A DNA stretch of 64,000 nt, taken from contig NZ_CP059186.1 in NCBI RefSeq assembly GCF_014251335.1, positions 374,289 through 438,288 on the forward strand, given 5' to 3'. How positions within the stretch are numbered: position 1 is the first letter of the stretch; every line of letters begins with the position of its first letter. Positions 9,035 to 18,090 of the stretch are shown here, one piece after another. Position numbers and translations under genes: made by a program. Below the pieces are notes generated by a model that saw nothing but the letters and a program-made list of their open reading frames with translations, had not been told where the DNA came from and ran no database searches. This DNA is from Blattabacterium cuenoti. Its GTDB lineage: Bacteria > Bacteroidota > Bacteroidia > Flavobacteriales > Blattabacteriaceae.

Positions 9035-9551
9035 TTTGATTTTTTTTATAAAAACACTAATACAATACTTACTTAGTAACACTATTAAACTATAACCTAT
9101 AACAAATATTATTTAAAATAATTTTATTATTTAAAAATATCAGCATTAAATATAATTCAATATAGAACTACAATTTTTTTATAATATAAAATTTTTATAT
9201 GTTATACTCATTTCTTCTATCTTATATCTTAAGTTTTCATAAAATTTAATTGGAATTAACATAATTTGTATTATAAAACGTACTAGATCCAACTAAACTA
9301 AAAACTAAAAGAGCGTATAATAAAATAAAAAAAATTTATAACTATACTCTAACTGATATAACTCTTAATTCTTATATCTTTTATAAGAATTCTTTTCATT
9401 ATCATTTCATTATATTGAAATATTTAATCCATTTTAAACAATACAAAGAAAAAAAAATGAATTTATAAAAATAGTTTTATACATATACAGGGTAATTTAA
9501 TTTACCACATACAATAATATTATTAATTTTTACAAAAAAATTAAATCTTGT
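9035..9551. other. Long AT-rich spacer between cysJ and cysK, probable gene ruin
   Basis: 517 bp without an intact gene, in a window where spacers are usually under 30 bp. On the minus strand I see a 16-codon frame from an ATG (9349-9399, MKRILIKDIRIKSYIS) and, in another frame, a hydrophobic stretch (9246-9335) containing ILLYALLVFSLVGSS that resembles a membrane segment and ends at a stop. Both fit an eroded membrane-protein gene, but neither can be named. A perfect 10-bp hairpin lies at 9367-9391 and an imperfect palindrome at 9491-9506. Confidence 0.4.
9367..9391. repeat. Perfect 10-bp inverted repeat
   Basis: AATTCTTATA at 9367-9376 and its exact complement at 9382-9391 around a 5-base loop. 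It lies in the cysJ-cysK spacer and could terminate the cysE-cysK transcript (161 bp past the cysK stop) or regulate cysJ. Its core resembles dyads at 7220 and 52346. Confidence 0.4.
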
Positions 9552-10463
9552 TTATGAAAAAAGATTATCAACTGATAAATATCTTTCTCCAGTATCATAA
9601 TTCACCGTCAATATTGTAGATTCTTTTGAAAATTTAGATAATTGTTTTTTTATAGCAGATAATGAAGCTCCAGTAGATATTCCAACAAGAATTCCTTCTT
9701 TTTTTGCTGTTTGTTGAACATAATAAAAAGCTTCTTCTTTAGATACCAAAAAAGATCCATCTAATATTTTTCTATTCAAAATAGATGGGATAAAACCTGC
9801 GCCTAATCCTTGTAAAGCATGCGGATTAGCTGTCCCTCCAAATATAACTGGAGATTCTATAGGTTCTACAGAAAAAATTTTGATATTAGGGTACTGATTT
9901 TTTAATACTTCTCCTATTCCAGTAATATGACCTCCAGTCCCTACTCCTGTAATGAAATAATCTATTCCATTAGGGAAAGCATTGATTATTTCTCTTGCTG
10001 TTGTCTTCTTATGTATATTCGGATTTGAAACATTATCAAATTGTTTCGGCATCCAGGAATTCGGAATAGTATTAGTTAATTCTTCTGCTTTTTTAATAGC
10101 TCCTCTCATTCCATCTTCTTTTGGAGTGAGTACGAATTTTGCTCCGAAAATAGAAAATAATTTCCTTCTCTCCATGCTCATAGATTCTGGCATAACTAAA
10201 ATAAGACGATATTCTTTCACAGAACAAACCATTGCTAATCCTATTCCTGTATTTCCAGAAGTAGGCTCTATAATAATATCTCCTTTATGAATAATTTCTT
10301 TTTTTTCTGCATCTTCTATCATGGATAAAGCTATTCTATCTTTAATACTTCCTCCAGGATTATTTTTTTCCAATTTCATCCATACTTTATGATTAGGAAA
10401 TAATTTTTTAAGACGTACATGAGGAGTATTTCCAATAGTTTTTAAAATACTATCAACTTTCAT
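9552..10463 (-). CDS. cysK: Cysteine synthase (O-acetylserine sulfhydrylase)
   Basis: PLP enzyme that makes cysteine from O-acetylserine and sulfide. The PLP lysine is K41 in NNPGGSIKDRIA. The substrate loop EPTSGNTGIGLAMV is at 67-80, the phosphate-binding GVGTGGHITG near 172, and the C-terminal YDTGERYLS is typical of CysK/CysM. 303 residues is normal. It follows cysE by 19 bp on the same strand, so the two form a cysE-cysK operon that supplies both steps from serine. I use cysK, but cysM cannot be excluded by sequence alone. Confidence 0.92.
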   Translation of the reverse strand: MKVDSILKTIGNTPHVRLKKLFPNHKVWMKLEKNNPGGSIKDRIALSMIEDAEKKEIIHKGDIIIEPTSGNTGIGLAMVCSVKEYRLILVMPESMSMERRKLFSIFGAKFVLTPKEDGMRGAIKKAEELTNTIPNSWMPKQFDNVSNPNIHKKTTAREIINAFPNGIDYFITGVGTGGHITGIGEVLKNQYPNIKIFSVEPIESPVIFGGTANPHALQGLGAGFIPSILNRKILDGSFLVSKEEAFYYVQQTAKKEGILVGISTGASLSAIKKQLSKFSKESTILTVNYDTGERYLSVDNLFS

Positions 10464-10482
10464 TTTTCATTTTTTTTTTTTA

Positions 10483-11307
10483 TTATATCATAAAATTAAT
10501 AGGATCAGGAAAAGGACTATTATTTCTCATTTTTATTTCGCTTTTTTGATATACTATAGAAAAAGGAGGGACACTTTTTGTTACCCAAACATTACCTCCA
10601 AGTACACTATCATGACCTATTATAGTTTCTCCCCCTAAAACAGTAGCTCCAGCATAAATTGTAACTTGATCTTCTATCGTTGGATGACGTTTTGTATTTG
10701 ATAGTTTTTTATCTACATAAATAGCACCTAAAGTTACACCTTGATATATTTTAACTTTATCTCCTATTTTTGTACTAGAACCTATCACTATTCCTGTTCC
10801 ATGATCAATAGCAAAAGCTTTTCCTATTTTTGCAGATGCATGAATATCCACTCCAGTTTTACTATGTGCATATTCTGTAATCAATCTTGGAATAATTGGA
10901 ATTTTTTGAATCCATAATTGATGTGCAATTCTATATAATGCAGTAGCAAAAAAACCAGGATAAGAAAGAAAAATTTCTTCTATGACTGTTGCTGCAGGAT
11001 CCGATTTCAATATTGCATTAGCATCTATTATTAACGTTTGATAAATATTAGGAACTTTTTGAAAAAAAATTTTAGTAAGATTATCAGAATCTTTTTCTTT
11101 GATATTCAATTCTATAAAAATTTCACATAAAAGTTCTTGTAATTTATCGTAATTTTTTCTAAAAAGAACTACATTATTCAAAATATCCTGATCTGGAGTA
11201 AATAAAATGTAAAATAATTTATTCACAAAATTTTCAGATTTCTTTTTATCAGGATAAGTATCTTTATTTTTATTATTTTCAAATATGGTTGTTAAAAAAT
11301 CTAACAT
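10483..11307 (-). CDS. cysE: Serine O-acetyltransferase
   Basis: Acetylates serine with acetyl-CoA, the committed step to cysteine. 274 residues: an N-terminal helical region, then a left-handed beta-helix of hexapeptide repeats from about residue 152 (GVDIHASAKIG, then AIDHGTGIVIGSSTKIG, VKIYQGVTLGA). The catalytic His/Asp positions are recognisable around D154/H156 and D168/H169. The family is the longer EpsC-like type common in Bacteroidota. First gene of a cysE-cysK pair; the upstream spacer to icd is nearly 0.5 kb. Confidence 0.9.
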   Translation of the reverse strand: MLDFLTTIFENNKNKDTYPDKKKSENFVNKLFYILFTPDQDILNNVVLFRKNYDKLQELLCEIFIELNIKEKDSDNLTKIFFQKVPNIYQTLIIDANAILKSDPAATVIEEIFLSYPGFFATALYRIAHQLWIQKIPIIPRLITEYAHSKTGVDIHASAKIGKAFAIDHGTGIVIGSSTKIGDKVKIYQGVTLGAIYVDKKLSNTKRHPTIEDQVTIYAGATVLGGETIIGHDSVLGGNVWVTKSVPPFSIVYQKSEIKMRNNSPFPDPINFMI

Positions 11308-11397
11308 TTATTTTTTTTATTATATCATATATTTCGAGTACAGGGCTAAATTAAATATGATTTAATATAATATATTATTATAGAAAATCGGACTTAT

Positions 11398-11429
11398 ATT
11401 TGTGTTTTTTATATTTTTCAAACACAAAT
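11398..11429. repeat. Perfect 10-bp hairpin upstream of cysE
   Basis: ATTTGTGTTT (11398-11407) pairs exactly with AAACACAAAT (11420-11429) around a 12-base loop. It is 90 bp upstream of the cysE start. It could be the old terminator of a lost gene or a regulatory hairpin in the cysE leader. Confidence 0.4.
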
Positions 11430-11741
11430 CATCAACATTAGCATTATACTAAACGTTTACGTATAAATGAATTTTGATCCTATTTTATTTAAAATATTAC
11501 TGATTTTTATTAAATCATCTTCTGCTACTAACATAGTTTTAATAAATAAATATAAAACTCTACAAGAGTCTATGAAGTACGTTTTATTTTATATTATATA
11601 AAAAACAGAAATAAAGTTCCTATAATTGTAAAAATTTCTATTTCTTTATAAGAAAGAACTAGAAAGTATTTTTCATTTACAAATACAGAAAAAATTAATT
11701 TATTTTTTAAGAATCATATCCCTATGAAATAAATAATTACG

Positions 11742-11749
11742 CAAATATA
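11742..11749 (-). promoter_or_regulatory. Candidate minus-strand -7 element
   Basis: Minus-strand TATATTTG followed by CG, an exact TAnnTTTG match, but 435 bp upstream of cysE. It lies just ahead of the proposed gene remnant, so it may be the promoter of the lost gene now driving cysE with a long leader. No clear -33 element. Confidence 0.3.
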
Positions 11750-11805
11750 AGAATTTCTTTTTTTTAAAAAAACATGTTATATTCATAATAAATTTTTCAA
11801 AATTC

Positions 11806-13038
11806 ATGAAAAAAATTAAAGTTAGTAAACCTATAGTAGAAATAGATGGAGATGAAATGGCTAGAGTTATATGGAAGTATATAAAAGAATATTTTATTTT
11901 TCCTTATTTAGATATAAATATTATCTATTTTGATTTAGGAATAGAAAATAGAAATATTACAAATGATCAAATCACTATAGATGCTGCTTATGCTATAAAA
12001 AAATATAATGTAGGAATTAAATGTGCTACAATTACACCAGATGAAGATAGAATGAAAGAATTTAATCTAAAAACAATGTGGAAGTCTCCAAATGGAACTA
12101 TTAGAAATATTATTAATGGAACAGTTTTTAGAGAGCCTATTATAGTAAAAAATATTCCTCGTTTGATTCCAAGTTGGATAAATCCCATATGTGTAGCTAG
12201 ACATGCTTATGCCGATCAATATCAAGCTAAAGATTTTTTTATTGAGGGAAAAGGAAAATTATATATTTATTTCATGCCAGATGATAATAAAAAAAATAAA
12301 TCAATAAAATTTAAAATTCATCATTTCATAGGTAGCGGTATCGCTATGGGAATGTACAATACAGATGAATCTATTTATGGATTTGCTCGTTCTTGTTTTA
12401 ATTATTCTGTATATAAAAAATGGCCTCTTTTTTTATCTACTAAAAATACTATATTGAAAGTATATGATGGAAGATTTAAAAATATATTTCAAGAAATATA
12501 TAATAATGAATTTAAATCAAAGTTTGAAAAACTACAGATTACTTATGAACACCGATTAATTGATGATATGATAGCAAAAGCTATTAAATCAAATGGAAAA
12601 TTTATATGGGCCTGCAAAAACTATGATGGAGATGTTCTATCTGATTGTGTAGCTCAAGGATTTGGTTCACTAGGAATGATGACTTCTGTTTTAATTACTC
12701 CAGATGGAAAAACTTTAGAATCTGAAGCTGTTCACGGAACTATCACGAGACATTATAGATTACATCAAAAAGGAGAAGAAACATCTACTAATCCTATTTC
12801 TTCTATTTTTTCTTGGACTCGTGGCCTTAAACATCGTGCTCTTCTAGATAAAAATAGAAATTTAAAGTTTTTTTCGGAAAAAATGGAAAAAGCATGCATA
12901 GATTTTATAGAATCTGGAAATATGACTAAAGATTTATTTCAATTATCTTACAAAGATGAGAAAAAAAGTAACTATTTAAATACTAAAACTTTTATAAAAA
13001 AACTAAAAATTTTTTTTGATGAAAGAATAAATACATAA
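11806..13038 (+). CDS. icd: Isocitrate dehydrogenase, NADP-type
   Basis: Oxidative decarboxylation of isocitrate to 2-oxoglutarate in the TCA cycle. 410 residues of the eukaryote-like homodimeric IDH subfamily: starts [16 protein letters not shown]; substrate loop [19 protein letters not shown] at about 94-112; R/Y catalytic region [12 protein letters not shown]; metal and NADP region [20 protein letters not shown]; and [18 protein letters not shown]. All conserved blocks are intact. It is monocistronic, divergent from cysE and convergent with menE. Confidence 0.93.
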   Translation: MKKIKVSKPIVEIDGDEMARVIWKYIKEYFIFPYLDINIIYFDLGIENRNITNDQITIDAAYAIKKYNVGIKCATITPDEDRMKEFNLKTMWKSPNGTIRNIINGTVFREPIIVKNIPRLIPSWINPICVARHAYADQYQAKDFFIEGKGKLYIYFMPDDNKKNKSIKFKIHHFIGSGIAMGMYNTDESIYGFARSCFNYSVYKKWPLFLSTKNTILKVYDGRFKNIFQEIYNNEFKSKFEKLQITYEHRLIDDMIAKAIKSNGKFIWACKNYDGDVLSDCVAQGFGSLGMMTSVLITPDGKTLESEAVHGTITRHYRLHQKGEETSTNPISSIFSWTRGLKHRALLDKNRNLKFFSEKMEKACIDFIESGNMTKDLFQLSYKDEKKSNYLNTKTFIKKLKIFFDERINT

Positions 13039-13050
13039 AATATATGTATT
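13030..13050. terminator. Compact hairpin at the icd/menE convergence
   Basis: An 8-bp perfect stem, AATACATA (13030-13037) with TATGTATT (13043-13050), around a 5-base loop. It overlaps the icd stop codon and the last codons of menE. A T-rich stretch follows on the plus strand. Good candidate for a shared bidirectional terminator. Confidence 0.45.
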
Positions 13051-14086
13051 ATATTTTTATTAATTTTTTAGTAATTTTTTTTCTCTTAAATTTATCTAAT
13101 AAATTATTTGTAAAATGAGAAATAAAAAAAATATTTTTTGGTTTATAAAATTTATTTTTACCATTAAAAATAGTATCTGGAATATGTAATGGAAAAGGAT
13201 TTCCTTCAATAACTAATATGATTTTTTCTCCTAATATTTTGTCCGGAATTGAGGATATGAAAAATCGTTTTTCATAAGGAATAAAAAAACTAATTTCTTT
13301 TTCTATTAATTCAGGAATAATTTTAATACCTCCACTATTAATAACATTATCATATCTACCTATCCAAGTAAATGTGTTTTTAGATATTATATGAACAATA
13401 TCATTTGTTTGCACAAATGAATTCATACAACATGTAGAAGAAATACCCAAACAATTCCTACTATCTACACTTAAAGAAATATCTTGAAATGATTCATAAA
13501 AAACAGATTTATTTAATCCATTAATTCTTTTTATAGCAATATGACCTAAAGTCTCTGTCATTCCATAAGTGGCATAACAAATTGTTGAAATATTTTGCAA
13601 TTTTTTTTCTAAAAAATTAGAAATAGAATGTCCTCCTATTAAAATAATTTTAATATTTTTTAAATATTTTAAACTAAAAAAAACTTGCACCGGAACCATT
13701 GATGTAATATCAAAATATTCTTCAATATTTTTTAAAGGATTGGATGATGGAGGAACACAATATATTTTCCATTTAAAAATGATAGCACGTACTAAAAACA
13801 TTTTAGCAGCTATAAAATCTGGAGATAAACATAATAATCCTTTAACTCCTTTTTCTTTTAATTTTAAAAATTCTACAGTTTTTGTAGCTCTTTCATACAT
13901 ATATTTTTTACGTAAAAAAATAACTTTAGGAACTCCTGTTGTTCCAGAAGTTAAAGATGATAATATAGGTTTATTATCATACCAATTTTTTAAAAAAGAA
14001 AAAATAGCTTTTTTCCAAAAATCCTTTTTTTTATTGAAAAAAAAAGAAGAAGTCAATATTTCTTTAGAAGAAAAATCTATCCACAT
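13049..14086 (-). CDS. menE: o-Succinylbenzoate--CoA ligase (MenE-like)
   Basis: Adenylate-forming enzyme that activates o-succinylbenzoate with CoA in menaquinone synthesis. The AMP-binding P-loop LTSGTTGVPK is at 45-54, YGMTETLGH near 174, and the hinge GRYDNVINSGGIKIIPE is in the C-terminal part. At 345 residues it is shorter than proteobacterial MenE but close to the compact Bacteroidota version. It ends the menB-menA-hydrolase-menC-menE run, starting 4 bp after menC. Confidence 0.85.
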   Translation of the reverse strand: MWIDFSSKEILTSSFFFNKKKDFWKKAIFSFLKNWYDNKPILSSLTSGTTGVPKVIFLRKKYMYERATKTVEFLKLKEKGVKGLLCLSPDFIAAKMFLVRAIIFKWKIYCVPPSSNPLKNIEEYFDITSMVPVQVFFSLKYLKNIKIILIGGHSISNFLEKKLQNISTICYATYGMTETLGHIAIKRINGLNKSVFYESFQDISLSVDSRNCLGISSTCCMNSFVQTNDIVHIISKNTFTWIGRYDNVINSGGIKIIPELIEKEISFFIPYEKRFFISSIPDKILGEKIILVIEGNPFPLHIPDTIFNGKNKFYKPKNIFFISHFTNNLLDKFKRKKITKKLIKI

Positions 14087-14090
14087 TTTT

Positions 14091-15185
14091 TTATGTATTT
14101 AATAAAATTTTTATTTTCCATTTTTCAAATGGATTATTCCAAATAGAACCTTTTTTAATTTCTAAAGAAGAAATCCAATTATTTAGATATAAAATTCCAG
14201 TATTTAATCCATGAGTATCTTGATTATTATATTTTTTTTGCATAATAAAAGTCCATTGAGCAATAGCATTAATTCCAATGTCACTTTCCAAAGAAGAACT
14301 GATATACCATTTTATTTTTCTTTTATTAGCTTCTAATATCCATTCTTCAGATCCATAAAATCCACCATTTATACTCGGTTTCAATATAATATATTTAGGC
14401 TGAATAACATCCAATAACTTTTTTTTTTCTTTTAATATATTAACATTTCCTAATTCTTCATCTAATGCTACAGGTAATTTTGATTTTTCACATATTTCTG
14501 ACATAATTTTCCAATTACCAGGTAATATTGGTTGTTCCATTGAATCAATAATATCTAAATCATAAAATTTATTTAAGTAATATAAAGCTTCCTCAATATT
14601 TTTGAAACAACCATTTGCGTCTACACGTATCTTTATAAATGGATATTTTTTTCTAATTTCTTTTAAAACAAAATACTGATTATTAAATAATTCTGCATTT
14701 ATCTTCATTTTTATCAATGAGAACCCTTTAATAATTCGATTTTCCATTTCTTTTATTGCATATTTTATATTATTAAAAGAATTTAACCACATTAAACTGT
14801 TTATAGGAATTCCTTTTTTTCCATGAGTAAATTCAGAATGATATAACACAGGAAATTTAGTTTTTAAACTTAAAAAAGCTTGTTCCAATCCAAATAAAAT
14901 AGATGAATATGAAATATATTTATAATAAAAATATATTTCTGTTCTTTTTATATAAAGAATCCTTTTAGAAAGATTTATTAACTCTATTTCAAATTTTTTT
15001 AAATTTTTTAAAGCAGATTGATCCAATATTGGATTACATTCTCCTATTCCTATATTATTATTTTGTGTTAATATAATAAACCATATAATATTTTTTTTAA
15101 ATTTTCTATTAGAATTAAATATTTTTTCACTAAAAAAAAACGTTTTTTTTTTCAAGTAACAATTAATCTCTCTATGCTTATTCAT
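14091..15185 (-). CDS. menC: o-Succinylbenzoate synthase
   Basis: Enolase-superfamily dehydratase converting SHCHC to o-succinylbenzoate. The KxK base is at 159-161 (KMK). Metal ligands are D189 in RVDANG, E217 in MEQP and D242 in ALDEE, and the second catalytic Lys is near 269 in ILKPSINGG. 364 residues. The N-terminal capping domain is recognisable but lysine-rich, with homopolymer tracts (A9, T10) in the first 20 codons. It sits between the hydrolase and menE. Confidence 0.85.
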   Translation of the reverse strand: MNKHREINCYLKKKTFFFSEKIFNSNRKFKKNIIWFIILTQNNNIGIGECNPILDQSALKNLKKFEIELINLSKRILYIKRTEIYFYYKYISYSSILFGLEQAFLSLKTKFPVLYHSEFTHGKKGIPINSLMWLNSFNNIKYAIKEMENRIIKGFSLIKMKINAELFNNQYFVLKEIRKKYPFIKIRVDANGCFKNIEEALYYLNKFYDLDIIDSMEQPILPGNWKIMSEICEKSKLPVALDEELGNVNILKEKKKLLDVIQPKYIILKPSINGGFYGSEEWILEANKRKIKWYISSSLESDIGINAIAQWTFIMQKKYNNQDTHGLNTGILYLNNWISSLEIKKGSIWNNPFEKWKIKILLNT

Positions 15186-15199
15186 TTATTTATTATACA

Positions 15200-15886
15200 T
15201 TAAACATATATAGTCTCTCCCTTTTCCAATAAAATTAATTCTTTTCCTTTTTCAAAAAACCTTTTTTTTGCTTGTTTTTTATCAATTCGAATATCATCAA
15301 AAGTATCATAATGAACTCCTAATATTTTTTCAGATTTCAAAAAATCTGAAGCAATAATTGATTCTTCTATATCCATAGTATATTTACCACCTATTGGTAA
15401 AATAGAGAGTTTTAATTTTCCAAAATGAGGAATAAGATTCATTTCATAGATTACAGATGTATCACCTGATATATATAAATTTCCTTCATCTGTATGTAAA
15501 AGAAACCCACCTGGATTTCCACCATAAGTTCCATCGTTAAAAACACTAGAATGAGCGGCCCAAACATATTTTAATTTTCCAAAAGGAAAAGATATGAAAG
15601 AACCATAATTAATTCCATATGTTTTTATTCCTTTTTTATCAAAATAATTAGATATTTCATAATTAGAAATTACTAAAGCGTTATTAAATTTTCGTGCAAA
15701 TAGCTCTACATCACATACATGATCATAATGTGCATGAGTTAATAAAATATAATCTACTTTTGTAATAAGCTTTAAAAAAGTTGTATTTCTAAAAATAGGA
15801 TTATCAGAAAAAAAAGGATCTATTAGCAAATATTTATCATGTATTTCTAGTATACATGTACTATGAGAGAAAAAAGTAACTTTCAT
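15200..15886 (-). CDS. Metal-dependent hydrolase, beta-lactamase fold (UPF0173-like)
   Basis: 228 residues. The metallo-beta-lactamase motif HAHYDH is at 51-56 (one variant of HxHxDH), an upstream LIDPFFSDNP at 21-30, a GGNPGGFLL loop, SGDTS (third metal ligand region) and a late GVHYDTFDD. It resembles the L-ascorbate-lactonase-like UPF0173 group. Its place inside the menaquinone cluster, between menA and menC, recurs in Flavobacteria as I recall it, so it could hydrolyse a pathway intermediate or by-product. The substrate is unknown. Confidence 0.75.
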   Translation of the reverse strand: MKVTFFSHSTCILEIHDKYLLIDPFFSDNPIFRNTTFLKLITKVDYILLTHAHYDHVCDVELFARKFNNALVISNYEISNYFDKKGIKTYGINYGSFISFPFGKLKYVWAAHSSVFNDGTYGGNPGGFLLHTDEGNLYISGDTSVIYEMNLIPHFGKLKLSILPIGGKYTMDIEESIIASDFLKSEKILGVHYDTFDDIRIDKKQAKKRFFEKGKELILLEKGETIYV

Positions 15887-15890
15887 AAGT

Positions 15891-16802
15891 TTAATTTAAA
15901 AAACAAATTCCTATACTAAATCCATATAAAAAAGTGAGTATTACTAATTTGTTCAATTCTAAATTGAACAATTTTTTTTCTTGTATACAAATTATTTTTT
16001 TAATATGTAATATTAAAAAAATAACAATAAAAATAAAAATAAACCATTGATAATAATCAATAATTTTTTGGTTCAAAAATATGAAATATCCTCCTAAAGA
16101 TATTGAAATCAATATAATCAATGTATGATATAATTTAGCGTATTTTATACCTAACCATACAGCCATAGTATGTTTTCCATTTTCATAATCATTATCCAAA
16201 TCTCTCATATTATTTAGATTCAAAACTCCTACACTCAAAAATCCTATAGATAAAGAAAGAAAAAATATATCCATAGATAAAGTATGTGTATACAAAAAAT
16301 AACTTCCTTCTACCGAAAAAATTCCAAAAAAAATCAAAACAAATAAATCACCTATTCCTATTATATATCCATAAGGATAAGGCCCAATAGAATATTTTAT
16401 AGAACTATACACACATATAAAAATACCTATGAGATATATAAAAAAAATAAAAATATTCTTATATAAAAGAGTATTGTAAAGTAATAAAAAACCAGAAAAA
16501 AAAGATAATATAGAAAATATACAGATAGCTTTTTTCATTTCTAACAAAGAAATAAAACCACATTGAATTGCTCTTTTAGGACCTATTCGTCTAGAATTAT
16601 CTACTCCAGTTATACTATCTCCATAATCATTTGATAAATTTGCCAATATTTGCAATAATAAAGCGGTAATAATACATAAAATATAAGCAATAAAACTTAC
16701 ATTTGTTCTATACTTAGATATAACAAAACTCAAAGTTATTCCAGAAAAAGATAAAGGTAAAGTATGAATACGAGCTGCATAAAACCAAGATTTTAACTTC
16801 AT
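15891..16802 (-). CDS. menA: 1,4-Dihydroxy-2-naphthoate polyprenyltransferase
   Basis: Integral membrane UbiA-family prenyltransferase that attaches the isoprenoid tail to dihydroxynaphthoate. 303 residues with about eight or nine membrane segments. First Asp-rich motif [15 protein letters not shown] at 55-69, second [15 protein letters not shown] near 197-211; both bind the Mg-prenyl diphosphate. The start codon overlaps the menB stop by 4 bp, so they are translationally coupled. Confidence 0.9.
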   Translation of the reverse strand: MKLKSWFYAARIHTLPLSFSGITLSFVISKYRTNVSFIAYILCIITALLLQILANLSNDYGDSITGVDNSRRIGPKRAIQCGFISLLEMKKAICIFSILSFFSGFLLLYNTLLYKNIFIFFIYLIGIFICVYSSIKYSIGPYPYGYIIGIGDLFVLIFFGIFSVEGSYFLYTHTLSMDIFFLSLSIGFLSVGVLNLNNMRDLDNDYENGKHTMAVWLGIKYAKLYHTLIILISISLGGYFIFLNQKIIDYYQWFIFIFIVIFLILHIKKIICIQEKKLFNLELNKLVILTFLYGFSIGICFLN

Positions 16803-17623
16803 AAAAATTTCGTAAATTTTTTAAAATTTGGAGATCTTTTTTCTAAAAAAGCTTTTTTTCCTTCTTGAGATTCTTCCATTAAATAAAACATTAAAGTCGC
16901 ATCCCCTGTTAATTGCATTAATCCATGTTGTCCATCCAATTCCGCATTTAAACTTCGTTTTATCATCCTTAAAGACATAGGACTTCTTTTTTGTATAATT
17001 TTGCACCATTTTATGGTTTCTTTCTCTAATTCTTTTTTCTTCACTACTTTATTAATCAATCCCATTTCTAAAGCTTCTTTAGCAGAATATTTTTTACATA
17101 AAAACCACATTTCCCGTGTCTTTTTTTGTCCAATATGACGAGCTAAATAAGAGCATCCAAATCCTCCATCAAAAGAACCTACTTTTGGTCCTACTTGACT
17201 AAAAATAGCATTATCAGAAGCTATAGTTAAATCACAAACAACATGCAAGACATGACCTCCTCCTACTGCATAGCCATTTACCATAGCTATGACTGGTTTG
17301 GGAATTTCTCTTATTTTTTTGTAAAAATCTAGAATATTCAATCTTGGAATACCATTTTTATCTAAATATCCCCCCAGACCTCTTGTAGTTTGATCACCTC
17401 CAGAACAAAAGGATTTTTCTCCAGCTCCAGTTATGATTAATACATCTATATCGCTTCTATTACTACATATATTTATAGCATCTATCATCTCATTTACCGT
17501 TTCTACACGAAATGCGTTATGACACCATGGCCTATTAATTTCTATTTTAGAAATCCCTTCTCCAAAAAAAAATAAAATATCTTCATATCTTTTAATCGGA
17601 ACCCAATTTATAATAGAATTCAT
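16799..17623 (-). CDS. menB: 1,4-Dihydroxy-2-naphthoyl-CoA synthase
   Basis: Crotonase-family ring-closing enzyme of menaquinone synthesis. 274 residues. Oxyanion-hole and active-site blocks are visible: [35 protein letters not shown], and [19 protein letters not shown] with the MenB-specific Asp region. First gene of the local men run. menD and menF, which I expect upstream in free-living relatives, are not here; a divergent membrane-protein gene starts 65 bp away. Confidence 0.93.
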   Translation of the reverse strand: MNSIINWVPIKRYEDILFFFGEGISKIEINRPWCHNAFRVETVNEMIDAINICSNRSDIDVLIITGAGEKSFCSGGDQTTRGLGGYLDKNGIPRLNILDFYKKIREIPKPVIAMVNGYAVGGGHVLHVVCDLTIASDNAIFSQVGPKVGSFDGGFGCSYLARHIGQKKTREMWFLCKKYSAKEALEMGLINKVVKKKELEKETIKWCKIIQKRSPMSLRMIKRSLNAELDGQHGLMQLTGDATLMFYLMEESQEGKKAFLEKRSPNFKKFTKFL

Positions 17624-17688
17624 AATAAAAAAATTAAAAATTGATGTTTATTTTTACAAAATAAGGAAAAAATAGATTTCATTATGTT

Positions 17689-18090
17689 ATGTATCGTAAT
17701 ATATTATCTATATCTACAGGAGTTTTGATAAGTATTGTGGAAATACTTTACGCTATTCAATTCTTGAAAAAATGGTTTATAAAAACACAATTCATTCCAT
17801 TAAAAAAATTCAAATATATCTTGACCCAAGCTCCTACTGAATTTTTTATAGTACTAATTTTTTTTTATGCTTTTAGCGCTCTATTAGGGGGAATGATAAC
17901 CGCTTTTTTTACACGAAAAGCAAAAAAAGCTTATGCTATATTAACAGGGTTTATTTTGTTTTTCATAACATTATTTCATATGTTTTTCTATCCATTTCCA
18001 TTTTGGTTTAAAATCATAATACTGCCCCTTTTTTTTCCTTTTTCATATATAGGAGGAAATTTTATAGAATTATTACAAAGAAAAAAATGA
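17689..18090 (+). CDS. Small membrane protein of unknown function
   Basis: 133 residues with four predicted membrane segments (about 5-25, 52-75, 83-103, 106-126) and a Lys/Arg-rich loop FFTRKAKKAY between the second and third. A GG pair in LLGGMITAFF and a PFPFWFKIIILPLFF segment resemble a family of short Bacteroidota membrane proteins with a PHPLWF-like motif, but I know of no function. Its last 18 bases overlap the 3' end of the convergent nhaD. No signal peptide apart from the first membrane helix. Confidence 0.65.
   Translation: MYRNILSISTGVLISIVEILYAIQFLKKWFIKTQFIPLKKFKYILTQAPTEFFIVLIFFYAFSALLGGMITAFFTRKAKKAYAILTGFILFFITLFHMFFYPFPFWFKIIILPLFFPFSYIGGNFIELLQRKK

Larger units (their letters stand above)
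11308..11805. other. Long AT-rich spacer between cysE and icd, probable gene ruin
   Basis: 498 bp without an intact gene between two divergently transcribed genes. On the minus strand a 25-codon frame (11457-11534, beginning MLVAEDDLIKISNILNKIG) reads like real protein rather than random AT-rich sequence, and its upstream extension is open for about 20 more codons. A minus-strand -7-like site lies at 11742-11749, and a 10-bp hairpin at 11398-11429. I read this as a decayed gene that once preceded cysE; I cannot identify it. Confidence 0.4.

Noticed and set aside
13740..14102. 120-codon plus-strand open frame opposite menE
   Set aside because: It lies wholly antisense to the conserved AMP-binding part of menE and shows no recognisable family.
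16821..17009. 62-codon minus-strand frame inside menB
   Set aside because: Alternate frame of the intact menB; no independent start context or family match.
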